Made by a program: the position numbers and the translations under genes
Part shown: in pieces, positions 1-13,600 of the stretch
Layout of the letters: every line of letters begins with the position of its first letter
How positions within the stretch are numbered: the first letter of the stretch is position 1
Notes under the pieces: generated by a model
What the model saw: only the letters and a program-made list of their open reading frames with translations
What the model was told of the DNA's origin: nothing
The model's database searches: none
Origin: Boletus sp. NGJ
Taxonomy: Eukaryota > Basidiomycota > Agaricomycetes > Boletales > Boletaceae
Direction: 5' to 3'
DNA: 64,000 bases
NCBI GenBank assembly: GCA_019096195.1
Contig: JAGTXK010000072.1
Location: 62,001-126,000 of the forward strand

Positions 1-75
1 TTGCACCAGACCCAAAAAGGTCTATCAACATCTCAATTATGCAATATCTATCTAGCCAAGATATCTTGAATGCTA

Positions 76-2443
76 TCAATCCCCGAGTGTGCTCCCACTG
101 TCATCTTTGCCTGATGCAATTTTGTCAGACACTGTGACATTGCCTTCCACATCTTCACCAATCTCACATTCATTCCTGCCAGTGCCATCTTTAGTTTTTG
201 TGTCAGCTTTCCTTGGTGCTGGCTCAACTCCCATCAAGACTGGGCATTTCCATTGAGGGTGTCGATGCTCTTGCTTTGCCAAATCCCTCTCCACCTCCTA
301 GGCCATCACCCCCTTCTTGTGTTCCTGCCGCTGAACCCTATTTCTCTCCAACTGACCTTTCTCCACATCCTTCCATGCCACCCTTGCTTCAGTGCATGCA
401 TCTTTTTTCTTTTGATGCTCTTCTTTTGCCAATTCTACATCTTTAACAGCCTTCTCATGGTCAACAACCCACTGATAAAATGCATCACCAGTCAAGTACT
501 TGGATAAGCCATCCCCCATTAACTTTCCTTTTCTTTTTTTCATAGCTTGTTCCTTCTCTGCTTGTGCTGCTAACTGGCCATGCAGCCAGTCACAATACAT
601 TCCATTAAGTACAGTGGCTGCCTGCATGCTGACCACCTCTGTTTTTAGGTGATCTTCCTGAAGGTATGATTCATGCAGGGCATTCTGGTAGGCCCTTTCT
701 GTGCTGTTTTCTGGCTCTTGGTCCAGTACAGTAATTCATGTCTTCGTTTTTGGGTGGGGGAGAGCTGAAGGGGAACAAATTGTGGGAGGTGATCATTTGC
801 AATGACTGGTGATTCCTGAACAAGAAATGATGCCAACATCAATGTAAGGGCCTCACATATCTCCTTAGCAACTTGATGAAGTGGCTGCAAGTTTGGGTGG
901 CACCCGAAGGTCCTGAAGTGATCCAGTAACACATCATTTGAAGGTTCAGCCATGGGGGTTGTTAAGGAATGGCTGGTAGGCATCACCAAATTGTGTTGAT
1001 GCTGACAGATTGCCAAAGTGAGTGCTTGAATAGGACTGGGCTGTGGAATGGGTAAATGCTCCACTGCTGATGTTTCAAGGATTGGTGCCATCTTGTCAGG
1101 TGTGACAACACTTGGGTTGAATGGCCAGACCCCAGTAACACAAAATGCAGTACAGATAGTGTGCAGAGTGAGTGCTTGTTGATGTGCTTGCAAATAGACT
1201 GAAATAAAGTTTGTTTTATTAATCTTTTGCCTCATTCTGCTTTGCAACTTATCAAGCTCCTATGACCAGTACTCTTTGAGTGGTCCGAAGACAACAACCT
1301 TAAGACCCTGATAAATATGTGTTGTGTGGGCTGGATAACAGAGTACATGAGTGTTGTGGTTTCTGGCATAGTCTAAAAAGTCCTTTGTATAGTGGGAATT
1401 ATGCCCATCCACAATGAGGAGCTGAGGACGTCCATTGGTTTTGCTACTGGTCTTGTGCTTGAAGTCCTTGATCCAAAGTTGCCCTATTATCTTATCTGTC
1501 CAGCCTTTTTCAGAATGAGCCACACTGGAACATGCAAGTTATAAGAACTTCAATCAAGGTATGTGACTCATGAAGCTTTCATTGCATTTTTTTGATGCCA
1601 GGATGTTGAGAAATGTTTCCCCTTGTAGATCACAGCATGTGGAATCTCATCTCCATCAGCACATATGGTAACCATGATGGTAATATTTTCATGGTTGCCA
1701 TCATGTTGCTGATGTTGGATCTTTTTATTAGCTGATCCAATGACTCATTGTGTTTGACCTCCACTGGGCTGAAATCCAGTCTTGTCTGCGACCCAAATAC
1801 AGTCCACTTCTATACTGAGCCTTTCCATTGTGCTTTCTAGTAGATCAAACCATGCATTGTTTATGTGTTCATTGACAGCATGATTATGTGCAGTGTCCAG
1901 TGGAGAACTTTAGAACTGTCCCAAACATGCATGGTGATGTTTAATAAAGTGGTTGGTCCAATTCTTTCCAACTCCAGACAATGGGAAATTCTTGGCACAT
2001 TGTGCATGCAAGATAGTGTCCACATGAAGCTTCAAGGATTCATGCTTGAGAGGAAATCCTCATGCTGCATACTCAAGGCAGAAGGTGACAACTTGTTCTT
2101 CTTCATTTTCTGATAACCAGGAATTTGTCTCCATGTTAAATTGGTGCTTGCTTCGTCCTCCATGCACCTGTCTCCATATGGTGTCATGGCTGACCACAAT
2201 GTTCTTGTATCCAGCTTTGGCCTGCCACTTTTTCTCAATCTCTTGACAAATCTTCTGCATACTCTGCCTCTCTTTTTCTGGCTTCAGCATCTCTTCTTTG
2301 AATATCTTGACTACTTCAACTATTACTTTTTCTTGTTTGCTGGCCTGTATATTTTGTTTTTTAGTCTTTGAATAAGCACAATCCACCATTTGACTCAAGT
2401 GCCATGGACCACACTGAAATTTTTGATTGATTCTTCTGATCAC
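76..2443 (-). pseudogene. Decayed pogo-like (CENP-B/DDE_1) DNA transposon transposase
   Basis: Cut-and-paste transposase of the pogo/Tigger kind, read right to left. The N-terminal part (2443-2060) is a helix-turn-helix region like CENP-B DNA-binding domains. The DDE core lies between about 1900 and 1260. It shows DKTGFQPSGG near 1790 and LLIVDGHNSHYTKDFLDYA near 1430-1350, the usual second-aspartate motif, followed by YPAHTTHIYQGL. The lysine-rich tail (636-298, continuing to 76) matches the charged C-terminus common in agaricomycete pogo proteins. The frame is broken by several stops and shifts between 2060 and 1523 and again near 1250 and 640, so it is not functional as read. I did not find convincing terminal repeats; the left end may lie outside the window. 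CpG is almost absent. Confidence 0.8.
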
Positions 2444-2457
2444 TCCCTGACCCTGTC

Positions 2458-2877
2458 ATTACTTGACTTTCACTTTAGGAACAATCTTTGTGTGTGGCTA
2501 AGATAAGATGATAGAATCAACTTCCTAGACACACATCACCAGCATGGTTGTGGCAAGACAATATAGTACCATTTACCAAAATGTAAGCTCTGAAAATAAG
2601 CTTAGAGGTTGCTTTTATGCACCTATTAGGTTTATGAGAGCCAAAAAAATTAATTCACCTGCAGAATGAATGATACATGCAAACTACCAACATTCTACTT
2701 AGAAAGCTGTGCAGAGGATATGATCCATGAATTTCTGCATATTCATTTGCCTATATCTAACACATGATAGACAAGACTCAATAGTTCATCCATTCTGATG
2801 TGAAGAAACAATGAAAGTTGGCTTGCTTGATTATGTTGGTGCAAATGGTGATTGTGGCACAAATGGCAGTGGATGAC
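2458..2877. other. AT-rich spacer, no gene seen
   Basis: Between the pogo remnant and the repeat end of the next element. No coding signal on either strand. It may hold the pogo element's lost end, but I see no inverted repeat that proves it. Confidence 0.5.
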
Positions 2878-4280
2878 TGTACAAAGAAAGACTCAGGTGA
2901 TTTGATGAATGCACAGGCCATAGGGGTGGAATGAACCAAAACAAATTAACTCCATAATACTACCCCCTCTCTAAGGATCATGTCTCGTGATCATATTGTG
3001 ACCTTCAGGGACATCCAATGGGGTTTCTCCATTGGTACTGGTGCAGCAACATTGGTGTTCATTTCATTCAAAAGTTCCATCCTCTCAATTATACAACCAA
3101 CCAGGGACATGTGTGGATAGGATGAAATTCTTGATTGGGTGGAAATGGAGATGCATGGTTGGGGTGGAATGAGGTTTAGTGGGGTGAGCATGGTGGAAAT
3201 CAGTGAATGTGTTGTGTGCATGTGGAAGCTCTACAGAATTTTTCCATTCTTTTTCTTTATGGAGGAATCCCTTCCAATGGATGAGATATTCAAGAGCATA
3301 GTGTCAAAGATGAGAGTCAAGGATTTCCTTGACCTCCTGTTCTTTGAAGCCCTTGATGAGGTCAGGAGGTGGAGGTGGAGGTTTCCTCTGCGACAGGAAC
3401 TCAGGATTTGGGGATGTGAATGGGAAAAGGATATACTCATTGAAAATGGAATAGATTGATTTCCATGTAGGGGGAAGGCAAAGTTTGAAGGTGCTTTCAC
3501 CATGTTTGCTGAGAATTATAAATGGATTGTAATATTTGTCGTTGAGTTTCTTGGTAGAACAATTGGACACAATGTGAGTAGCTTCCAACCATATCCATAC
3601 TTGGTTTCCCATCTAAAAATTATGTGAGGGTGCTCATTTACAATCATAGGCCCACTTCATGTTGACCACTGCCTTCTTCAATGTTGCCTCTACTTCCAAA
3701 CAGATTTTACTCATTTGATCAGCAAATTCCTGAGCTGTCTCAATCCAACCCTCTTTCCTTGGATGGGTTCCCTTCCAAGGGTACTGACTATAATTGACAT
3801 AAAAGGGGGAGTAGTCCATTGACAAGTGGGTTTTATCATTATAGGAGAATTTGATAAGGGCAAGCCATTTGGCCCTGTCAGACTGATGGTAATTGGTGAA
3901 GACTCAGAGGTAGTGCTCAATTTCCTGATTGAGTCATTCTGTCTGACTGTCTGTCTGTGGATGATATGCAGTGCTGGCATTACTGGTAATGCCAAGTTGG
4001 GAGTATAACTCACACATAAAATCTGAGATGAAGTTCAGGCCACAATCACTGATGACCTTTCATGGCAACCCATGATGTCAAAATATATGGTCATGAAGGG
4101 TTCTTGCAACTCCCAAAGATGAGATTTCAAGGTGAGAAGGAACAACTTTTAGCATTTTAGAAAAATGGTCAATGACAACCAGAATGGCATTGTGACCTTG
4201 AGACTTGGGGAGGGGACTGATAAGGTCAATGGAGATGTATTCCTAGGGGCATGATGGGATTTTGTTGGGGTGTAGGGGGG

Positions 4281-5282
4281 TGAAATGTTCACCATTGATA
4301 CCCATTATTTATCACTACCCCTCTACACTCTTGCACTACCTACAGACAATACATTCGCCTACCATTCACCAAACTCCATCCTAGCCTTACCTTACATACA
4401 CCTAGAGTAGCCACTCATTGTATCCTTTCTTATACGATACACCACACCATCAACTATACCCACGTACGCTTTCACTGGCAGTACCCTCATCATACCCGTT
4501 ATACCTATGACACCAAGCAGCCTCATGGCTAACACCGGCATCCATTGCCACAAGAACAGGCCCACACGCCTCTAAACTATAATACCCTATAGACCGTATC
4601 TGATGCAGTGCTCAGTATACTGCAACACACCATGGACATGCCTGACACAGTGCTTGGCATCCACACAAGTACTAATCAGGAGTTCACCTCCAGATCCTCG
4701 ACTCCTCCGCTTGATCCTCAATCCTCAGTTCACACCATAGATCACCTATCATACCACCACAAGTACTGATTAAGCAATGCTAGATCACCAAGTATTTGTA
4801 GGGTACATGTTCTGAATGCTCTGACCATCCTGAGTTCCCAACTGGAACCATTCTGAGCATTCCAACCATTCTGAGCATTCCAACTGGAACCACCCCTGGA
4901 ACCCTCTGGAAGCCCAACACCTAGATTTCTCCCTTTGTCTCTATTTATTAGTTTCCTTAGATATATCACAATGTAGCCATGCCTAGAGCATTATGGACTG
5001 CATTTCACATGTGTATATCACACACATCTCATTCCATCATTTCTCTCTTTCGCTATTGGACACTAACACTTTCTCATTCCTGTGATGTCATACCCAGTAC
5101 CTACAATGTCATAGCATAGCATGATCCATGCACCACTATTGGTAGTATATAAGTAGCTGATAGAGTACCCTGTATCATTTAGTCTTGAAATTGCCTTTCT
5201 CTCTCTCGCATATTGCTCTTGGGGCAATGCTTGAGGTATCAGATTTAGGCTTTTTTCTTTTGTTCATTGCAAGTTCCTTTCA
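4281..5282 (+). repeat. Solo LTR nested in the gypsy integrase region
   Basis: Splits the integrase coding region of the surrounding gypsy fossil: integrase sequence resumes cleanly on both sides. The 1002-bp insert starts TGAAA and ends TTTCA, a perfect 5-bp inverted end. Flanking 5-mers GGGGG and GAGGG look like a target-site duplication with one difference. A TATA-like box (TATATAAG) lies near 5148, in plus orientation, followed by a pyrimidine-rich start region, as in an LTR promoter. No internal coding region. The family name is unknown. Confidence 0.75.
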
Positions 5283-6749
5283 GAGGGCAGCAAGAGGGGT
5301 GTGTTGTGGTTTGATCCGCTAGCAGGTTTCACATCCAGCCATATAGTTTCAGATATCATGGAGGATGTGAGGCCACCAGTAATTCCTTGTAATCAGCTCG
5401 TGGATTTTGTACTGACCTAGATATCCTGCTAAACAGGAATCATAATGCTCTCATATGATCTCTTCCTGCAACTTCTTCTCAACTGGCACATATACTTAAT
5501 CATTCCAAAAGATCACTCTGTCTCGTTCATCCCAGCCCTTGATCTTGGCATCCAGATTTCATTGTACAACTGAGTCACAATTCACCTTCTATTGTCGGAT
5601 TTTGTCAAAGAAGGTCAAGTCTTCTAGGATGAATTCAACATGGTGAAACAGCTCTGGTTTAAGGAGGATGATATTTTTGTTATCCCCTTCTCCCCAGTCA
5701 TGATCTGGTCATCTCGATAGGATATCAGTCTTAAGGTGAGCCTGGCCAGGGCAGTGATGGAGGGAGAAGCAGAAATTAATGAGTTCAGAAACTCACTAAG
5801 CCTGGCAACAATTGAGCTTCTGAGATTTACAGAAATAAGCCAAGTTCAGATGATCAGTCCAGATCTCAAAATCAATTGAGGAGCCCATAAGGTGGTGACA
5901 CCATTTAGAGAGGGCAATCATTATGGTGAGGAGTTCATGGTCATAGATTTTATAATTATGCTCAGTTTTGGTGAGAGATTTAGAGAGAAATGCAATAGAA
6001 TGCCAGAGATTGTGTTGGAACTAAGAGAGAATGGCACCAAGTGCATGACCAGAACTATCCACTTCAACATGGAAGGGATCAGAATCAGTGGGGATAGTGA
6101 GAATGGGTGCAGATGTAATGGAAGTTTTCAAGGTGTCAAAGGCATGTTGCTGGGTCTCTCCCCAGGTCCAGGGAGTGTTACCAGTGAGTGAATTGAGGGG
6201 TTTTGTGATGTTACAAAAACCACAGATAAAGTGGCAGTAAAAGTTAATAAACCCAAGAAAGGATTGGAGATTTTTTTTGTAGGTGGGGGAGGGTTACTTC
6301 GTAATGCCTTGGATCTTAATAGGATCCATGCACATTTCATTCTTGGAGATAATAAGGCTGAGGTATTCAATCTGAGTCTGTTCAAAGTCACATTTCTCTA
6401 ATTTGAGATAAAGATGATGATAGTGGAGAATTTGGAGGACATGGAAAATAATATTATGATGTTTCTTGAGGGTGTTCATAAAAATGAGGATGTCATCAAG
6501 GTAAATGAGGACCTTGCCCTCCATGATAAGGTCATGAAAGATGTTGTTCATCAGATTTTGAAAGGTGGAGGGGGAGTTAGTCAGATCAAAGAACATAACT
6601 GTGGGTTTGAATAGTCCGAGGTTGGTATGGAACACTGCTTTCCACTTGTCACCTTCATGAATGCATACATTATTGTAGCCCCAGCACACATTGAGTTTTG
6701 TGAAGTATTTTGCATCTTTTAATTTATTGTCAAGTTCAGAGATAAGTGG

Positions 6750-8107
6750 TGATCTGCATCAAACTTGTTTTATGCACAGTTAGAAGCTAGGACCTGAATG
6801 GAATTAATTCTACCACTTGCAGCAGTTAAAATATTCCAATACTCTAGGTCCCTATGACCCTTAGTATGATCTAGCAACCCTGCAATTCTTAGAATATTCC
6901 ATCAAGAAATTAATGTTTTTCTCCAACATATAGCTCTGTTACTATCTACAAGTACATAGCTAGTAGAACTGTAAATAATATGTATATAGCTAAGTGCCAG
7001 TGAGAGAACATGATTATGTGATCATGGGCTATACAGCCTTATATCACCTAACTGAACATTCCATGACCTTCCATGGTATTCCATGGAGTTCTATGGCATT
7101 CTTTGAAGTTCTATGCTTCAGTCAGCAAAAGCTTGGCATTTGTAATAAAACTCTTGGCATTAGTAAGCAGCCAACCCTTCTGATTGGCTAGCCAAGCACA
7201 TGTATTCATCTATAAAAGGAGAGCCATTCAGGCCACAAAGAGAGCAAATCAACCCTCATACAGGGCATCTCAACCAGATAAGTTCTGTCAAGGAGAACAA
7301 TTTTCACCTCTACTTGGAGTACCACTCACAGGCAACCCACAGAGGACCTTGAGGAGGACATTCTCCATTGTTTAGACAGCTAGTTAGATTGTTAGGAGTA
7401 AATTCTTGTAGCCAATAGTGCACAAGAAATATAGGACACCTTTTGGGAGAAAACCCTAAATAGGGCAACAAAAGGAAATAGATCCCCAACAGTTTAATAC
7501 TACTAGATCCCAAACATCCCTGCTACTCTGCTGACTGCCCACCTAAGAGGATAAGTGATAGTACAGCCAAATAAGCACTGAATTGCACTCTCTTTAGCAA
7601 ACAATAAGATTGAGTTATCATAATCTATCTGAGTGACCTAAGTGTAGTGTGAACCTATTCCAGCCTTATCTGGAAGATCTCAACATCTTGACAATCTGGC
7701 ATATCTGTGGATTACCAGCCACAAAGTCATTGCCTTTTATAGTAATTGACTCATTTGACCTTCTAAAAAAGCCTACTAACCAAAGTCTAGTAACCTAGTA
7801 GCATTGACTAGCATGCCTTTAGATGTGTTTACAGTTGTTTACAGTTGTTTACACTATTACCCAGACTATAGTTGAAATCATTTCAATTCCAATTCTTCAG
7901 CATTTGTTGGGAATTGGCAAACAACCCATGCACTTAGTTACACTAAGTATTCAACTGACTCAAACCTAGCAGACCTAGAGATTGTTTCATCTAGGAGGTA
8001 AAAATTACCCTTGCTTATAGTGTTCTAACTATGGGAGGCAAAGCAAATGTCTGGGAAAACCTATCATTTGAAAAAGAGTTTCCATTGCTTTTGCCTGCAT
8101 AGAAGTC
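6750..8107 (+). repeat. Solo LTR nested in the gypsy reverse-transcriptase region
   Basis: Interrupts the reverse transcriptase of the surrounding fossil. The coding sequence on both sides joins at the point of insertion, with AGTGG present at 6745-6749 and again at 8108-8112, a 5-bp target-site duplication. The insert begins TGATCTGCAT; its last base is followed by the A of the duplication, so the outer ends read TG...CA. A TATA box (TATAAAAGGA) is at about 7212 in plus orientation and a poly(A)-type AATAAAA at about 7144. The 10-bp unit TTTACAGTTG recurs in tandem near 7830-7860. No coding region is seen in its 1.36 kb. Confidence 0.75.
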
Positions 8108-10598
8108 AGTGGGAGGGGGTACCAGTTCCTAATGGTGATCATGTTGAGTCATTGATAGTCCTGAACTGGACATAACCTTTCATCTTTCTTTTTAACAAAG
8201 AAGAAAGCAGATGCAAATGAATTTGGATGGGTGAATATGACTGGATCATAAATTTTCTTCAATAAAAGTATGAAGCTCCTATTGCTCATCTGGAGTTAGA
8301 TTGTATAACTTGCAATCAATTATATTATCCCAGGAGCATCATTCTGGAAGGTCATTGAAGAATTTCTTACTGAAAATGTCATAGAATTGATGATAATGAT
8401 GAGGGACAGTATTATCAAAGGATTTCACTACTGATGACTTCAATGCTTCTTCTGCCAATTGTTGAGCTGTGGTGGTGTGGGCCTGGAGGTGGTGTCCACC
8501 TGAAGAACGATAGCTAAACATGTTGAAAGCGAAAATGTGATCTCCTTCTCCAACCTCATTCATAGGAAAGGTCTCTGTCTCATCAGGTCCATCCACCCAT
8601 TCAGATTCTGATAAGAGGAGGGATAGACAGCAGGTTTTGGAACAGTGGTCAAACCTGACAGTGCCCAAGTGCCAGTTGACAGAGGGGTTATGAAAACACA
8701 GTCATTCATATTCAAGAAATAGATCACTTTTACTAAGATCAGTCACCCCAAATGTAATTCATTTGGAATGTGTTCCTATGGTCATGTGAAGGGTGACATA
8801 GTGAGTGATAGAACCTCCCTTGTTCAACATACCATCAGCATTGTAAACAGGAATAGGGTGAGGAAGGGATTGAGTATTGAGTTCCTTTGCTTTCACAAAA
8901 TCTGCATCAATAGAGGATCCCATACATCTGCTGTCTACAGGAGCCTTTAGAGGAAAGTGGTGTTGGTTGTTTAAGGTGAAGAGGTTGATATGTAGAGTGA
9001 GGGAGTTTCCAGAGTCATGAACAAAATGTCTTGAATCATGAAGCTTCTAAATAGCCTTCATGGCATCATCAAAAGACAGCCAATTTAACTCAGTCAGGAC
9101 TTCCTTTATTGCTTCTGGATGTCAGTGAGTGTCAACTAACATATGGAGGAGCACTATTGCATGATTTGGCAATTAATCATGAAAACATTGGACATACCAA
9201 GGGGAGAACCAAGGAGGGGATCTCAGTCCTAATGTATTTGTTAAAGGACATGCTAAGCTTAGTTGAGTTTTGGTAGAACCAATGTTAGAGTTGGATTTGT
9301 TTGGAGGTACTATACAAGATGTAGATGGGGGAGTTAGAGATGGTACTGATTTTGAAACTGAACTTTTGGTCAGAGAGGTCATGCTACCTTCCAACCCTTT
9401 TAAAAATCCTTCAACAGTTCTTGCTTCTCTTCTTTAGTAAATTCAGAGATCATATGATGAATTCATTGGGAGTGAGCAGTGCAAGGTTGGTCACAATCTT
9501 TTGCAAAGTGACCTGATTTACTGCAATTGTAACAGACCTGATGTCCTCAGGATCTTCCTACATCCATTAACTGCCCCTGTCCACCATAAACTACATCTGT
9601 TGCATCTTGTTGTTCTGCAGAGCCAGGGTTAGGAGCATTTCTCATGTGATGTGTAGTGACATCACATGAGGGAGGTAGGCGAAAGGGGGTTGGTTGAATA
9701 CTGCAGGAGGTAGTGGGATGAAAGGTGGTGGTAGTCAAGGGGGGAACCTTTTCTCCATAACAGCTTTCTTGTGCTTTTCCGATCTTCTTTAATGTAGATA
9801 TGAAAGCAGCTAGATTACAAGTCTTGGCCATTTAAAAGCTATCTTCCATGGCATGGACTATAATGGGATTTATGTTCATTTTGACAATGTCAATGATATG
9901 ATCATCTTTAGGAGTATTGTGATTGATATTGGAGTAGCTGGCATCACTTAGAATCTGAGTAAAGACTATGATATATTGATCAGTGAGCATGGTTTCTTGT
10001 TTGAATTATTGAAGGTGAGCCTATGCATTGGCCATCTCACTGATAGGAGCATAAGCTTTTTTGAGTGCAGCAATGAAATCATGCCAGTGGCAGTGCAAGG
10101 GGTCATTCAGAGATTTGGTGAGTTGAGTCTTGCTGTAGATCCTTGACCAAGTGGCAGTTGGACCCTCATTCATATACAAGCAGGTCCTGAGAACCTTCTG
10201 CTCATCAAAGGCACCACTAATACAAGCCCAATACATTTCAATATGGCAGAACCAATCCATAAACTTTTCCTTGTCTCTTCCAAAGGAGGGAGGTTTTGTG
10301 AGTTTGAAAGTGGCCATGATGGTATATGTAGTGTCATTTGTAGTTGATGAGTATTGGTGGTCTGAGTGGCCATGGGAATTTGTTAGCCTTGTGCTAATGT
10401 CAATTGGACCAATAGGATTCAAAGTGCAACTAGACAAAAGCACATTGGATACTAGGGAAGAGAAGCACAAGGCTAAGAGAGAGAGGGGAACACAACAAGC
10501 AGTTGTTACAAATACAGATTACAAAAAAAGACTCAGGCAATTCAGTGAATGCATAGGCCATAGGGGTGGAATGAACCAAAACAAATCGACTCCATAAC

Positions 10599-11557
10599 AC
10601 TCTTGATACTGTGCACAAGTCCTTGTAACATCTTGTAGAAATCACATTTGACTTGCACCATTGCCACATTCAACTAGGTCTTGCAAGGCCATGCTAGGTT
10701 ATTACTTCCTTAGTAGATCATGCGAGCTCTAGTATGACTTGAAACATATTCATTCATCTGGTACTACTGTTACACATTTGCAATCCATTCCAATAACTTG
10801 AACAGTGCATGCAGAAATGAAACAACAACAGCAATGGTTGAATGTACTTGAAAGCAAAACAAAATGAGTATCCACCCAACAATCTGCTCACAATCCATTG
10901 CCATGACATGTTTTCTTGATGGTTGTAGATGCTAGTGCACAGTCCTTGCACTTGGCTTTGTCCGAAGCAGCCAGTGGAACTTGAAGAGATTTGGCAGAAT
11001 CCTGTGCATTGGTTGCATTGATGGTCAGGGTCCTAGTAGCACTGCTTGTCGACAAGCCTAGAGCAGGAACAGTTTCTCATCTGTCCTGAGTTGGAAAATT
11101 CGTTGAAGACATGGAGATGTTCAAAATTGTTCAATCATATTGGACACACCACAGTAACCTCGCTTAAGAAGCTTACACAGAAAACCTGGGACTCAATAGG
11201 CTTGGGCACAGGCACTGACTCACATAAGTTGTCATCTGATGAGCAATCAGATAGCTCTGACTCATGATCGCCAGGGAGCATATTGCTGGTGGTAGTACTT
11301 ATGTTTGTGTTCAATAAAACTGTTGCCTGCTCCACCTTGTGTTCATCAAGTGGTGCTGTCACAAACTCACAGCCTTCAATAGCATGGCATTCAAACCTTG
11401 ATAAAGTTGAGATTTTAAAGCCTCCACATTGAGCTCAAATCTATGTCATGTCATCCTCTGAGTCTGGATTGTCATGAATAGTATGACCTTTGACAAATGC
11501 TCAGCTGATATGTAGTAGTACTTAGCATCTGTTATGAAGAAACTTTCATTACTTATG
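10599..11557. other. Unassigned CpG-poor stretch
   Basis: Only short open frames on both strands (for example 11046-11267 plus and 11135-11362 minus, the latter serine/aspartate-rich). I recognise none of them. It may be the remainder of the DUF6698-bearing repeat to its right, but there is no motif to prove it. Confidence 0.4.
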
Positions 11558-11562
11558 AGTTC

Positions 11563-12490
11563 TGTTATAGTCAGAGAAGGGAGTACATCTTTTTCTCTTC
11601 CTTTACCTCCTCCAGGACTATGGGACGACCTCTTTCTTGACTCTGACCAGGGATTCCCCTGCAACACTGACACAGGCATCACCTTATCCAGAAACCCCTT
11701 TCTAGGCAATGCACCACTATGGCTGTAACACAGCCAGTTCTATTTCATTTTACATGCATTTCACCTTTTGATCCAATCATAGACATTGCCTCCTTGGCTG
11801 TGTTCTCTCGCACACAGCCCAGTATTCCATCTTTCCCATTTGACTAATGATATGATCCTTTATGGTAATATTCCAGTATTACCATATACAATACAAAGCC
11901 TGCCCTGAATAGAGAAGGCCTATTTATATGGGTGTCTGCCTTTCATGTAAATCCCAACCTAGATCTACACAACTTCCTATGTAATCTACCAGCTCTCCCG
12001 GCTCTCGGTTCCACTTCACCTCAGAAGCCTGCACCCACTCTGAAGGTGATCACCACAGTGCTTGTGATCATCCTTCTCATCACTTCGCACTTGTGTGGCC
12101 TCATTGCCATCCACCAGTGTCTCTAGCCATCGGCAACTCCAACGCCAACAGAGGTTGGCCCATATAAGCCCAGGACTCTGTCACTGGCACCCACCTAAGC
12201 CCAGGACTCCACCACTGGTACCATATTGGTCAGGACTCTGCCACTGACCCCCGTATAGGATTGGTCTGCTCTTCCATCGGATCACACCACCATCCTCAAA
12301 GTCTGAGACTCTGCCATCAGTTGTAGAGTAGGCTCCAACCTCAAGGGAGGCTCTACATGAAAGCTAGCCATCAGTCCCCAGTCCAAGGAACATTGGGCCT
12401 TGGAAGGTATTTTCCCCTCAAGTCCAGCTAGTCCCATAATCACACAGGGTTGATTACGTGGGAACGTGTCACTTGTTACACAGCGTAACA
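11563..12490 (+). repeat. Solo LTR of the same family as the 35-43 kb gypsy element
   Basis: Begins TGTTATAG and ends GCGTAACA, with AGTTC duplicated exactly on both sides (11558-11562 and 12491-12495). Sequence aligns along its length with the LTR at 42341-43298: the pyrimidine-rich start, the CCTCCTTGGCTGTGTTCTCT block, a TATA region near 11930, and the repeated unit around ACTCTGCCACTG. It lies inside a DUF6698 gene. These clean ends define the family's LTR borders and help place those of the larger element. Confidence 0.88.
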
Positions 12491-12495
12491 AGTTC

Positions 12496-13600
12496 CACCA
12501 TGCAAGCGTTTCCTGGGTCCAGTCATCTTTGTCTTCAAACATTTCAATGATAGACCTATGACAGCTCCTTAAGATCCATCTGGCCAATGTTGATATCCCA
12601 GCATGGTGTGGTACTCAGAGTGAAGTAGAGCTAAAAAACTTCCTTAGTAAGATCACAATATTCCAATGCTTACATACTACAGCATGAACATATGCAATTA
12701 TCTGTGGGGTGACCTCAGTGAGACCCCAAGCTTGGTTCTTGAATGGCTTTGATGTATTGCTGACAATCACATTCATTTTTGCTGCAGATGGGCCAATGAA
12801 CAGGTGTTTATAGAACTGAAACAAACAACCATCAGCGCTACAAAAGACTCAAAATAGACCTTCAAACTCTAAAGGCCATTTCACTGCAAAACAATCCCTT
12901 CAATTTGTTTTGGGTGTCATATATGCCATCTTCATAGAAACATGTTGGCCAGTTACCTGCCAAAGAGTTGACTGTACTGTCTTGAAGTGCAGCGATCATT
13001 CTAAAATGGGAGTGAGCGAGTTTTGAATTGAGAATAAAAAATAGACAAAAACAAATCAGGATCTTTATCAAATACATCAAGCTTCTTGTGTGGGCACAAT
13101 AGATGGGCAATCTGTGGGTGGTTGAATCCATGGTCTGATTTGTTTAGTCCATTGCTGACTGGAGGATTGAGTGACTCGAAGTTCGGAAAGAGATATGTTA
13201 GTCCAGTATATTTTAAGGATCTGCGATCAGTAGAGTGCTGCTCACTCATCCCTGTTGTGATCTGATCATTCTGGGTTAAAAACAACTGCATATATGCACA
13301 TATACATAATGTACTTACCCAATCACATATATTTGTCAGCTCCTTTGCCTCCATCCTGGCATTAAGTTCTTCAACCAGTGCAGGTGCTTGTGTGAGAATA
13401 GTCTCATAAAACTTATAGTGGCGCAACATTTGACAATCATCCCTGGGTTATGATTAGTGATGCTCATGTGACTCAGAAGGACACATCTCAATGGTGTCTT
13501 CATGCTCAGCATCAATCTTGAGTCCAATCATAATAGCAATCCTAGGGGAGCCGAAAGGATTTCCTAGGCAAGTAATCTTCTGTCCAATGAGTTCATATTT
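12496..13600 (-). pseudogene. DUF6698-type repeat-associated gene, interrupted
   Basis: Read right to left. Stretches such as LTYLFPNFESLNPPVS and GFNHPQIAHLLCP (13429-13001), then WPTCFYEDG and KLKGLFCSEM (about 12950-12870), then KHLFIGPSAA (about 12800), and finally DDWTQETLAWWN (about 12535-12497) follow the order of DUF6698, a family of unknown function that is abundant in agaricomycete genomes and often lies near transposons. Introns separate these blocks. The solo LTR at 11563-12490 lies directly after the WWN motif, so the 3' end is cut off. I recall the family from its conserved blocks; no domain search was run. Confidence 0.6.

Larger units (their letters stand above)
2878..10598 (-). 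mobile_element. Old Ty3/gypsy LTR retrotransposon fossil, hosting two solo LTRs
   Basis: Reading right to left the usual gypsy order is visible: gag (about 10470-9550), a CCHC zinc knuckle near 9530-9490, aspartic protease region near 8950-8650, reverse transcriptase (about 8340-8125 and 6735-6290, with a YLDD box near 6490), RNase H (6290-5700), integrase zinc-binding and core regions (5500-5290 and 4275-3650), and a C-terminal chromodomain-like stretch (3612-3230). A segment of about 80 bp at 2878-2957 is repeated at 10513-10598 in the same orientation and is the LTR end. In the element's reading direction the 10598 copy opens with TGTTATGGAG, and a purine-rich tract precedes the one at 2957. 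It is thoroughly broken (more than twenty breaks) and CpG-poor. It must be older than the two LTRs inserted in it. Confidence 0.85.
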
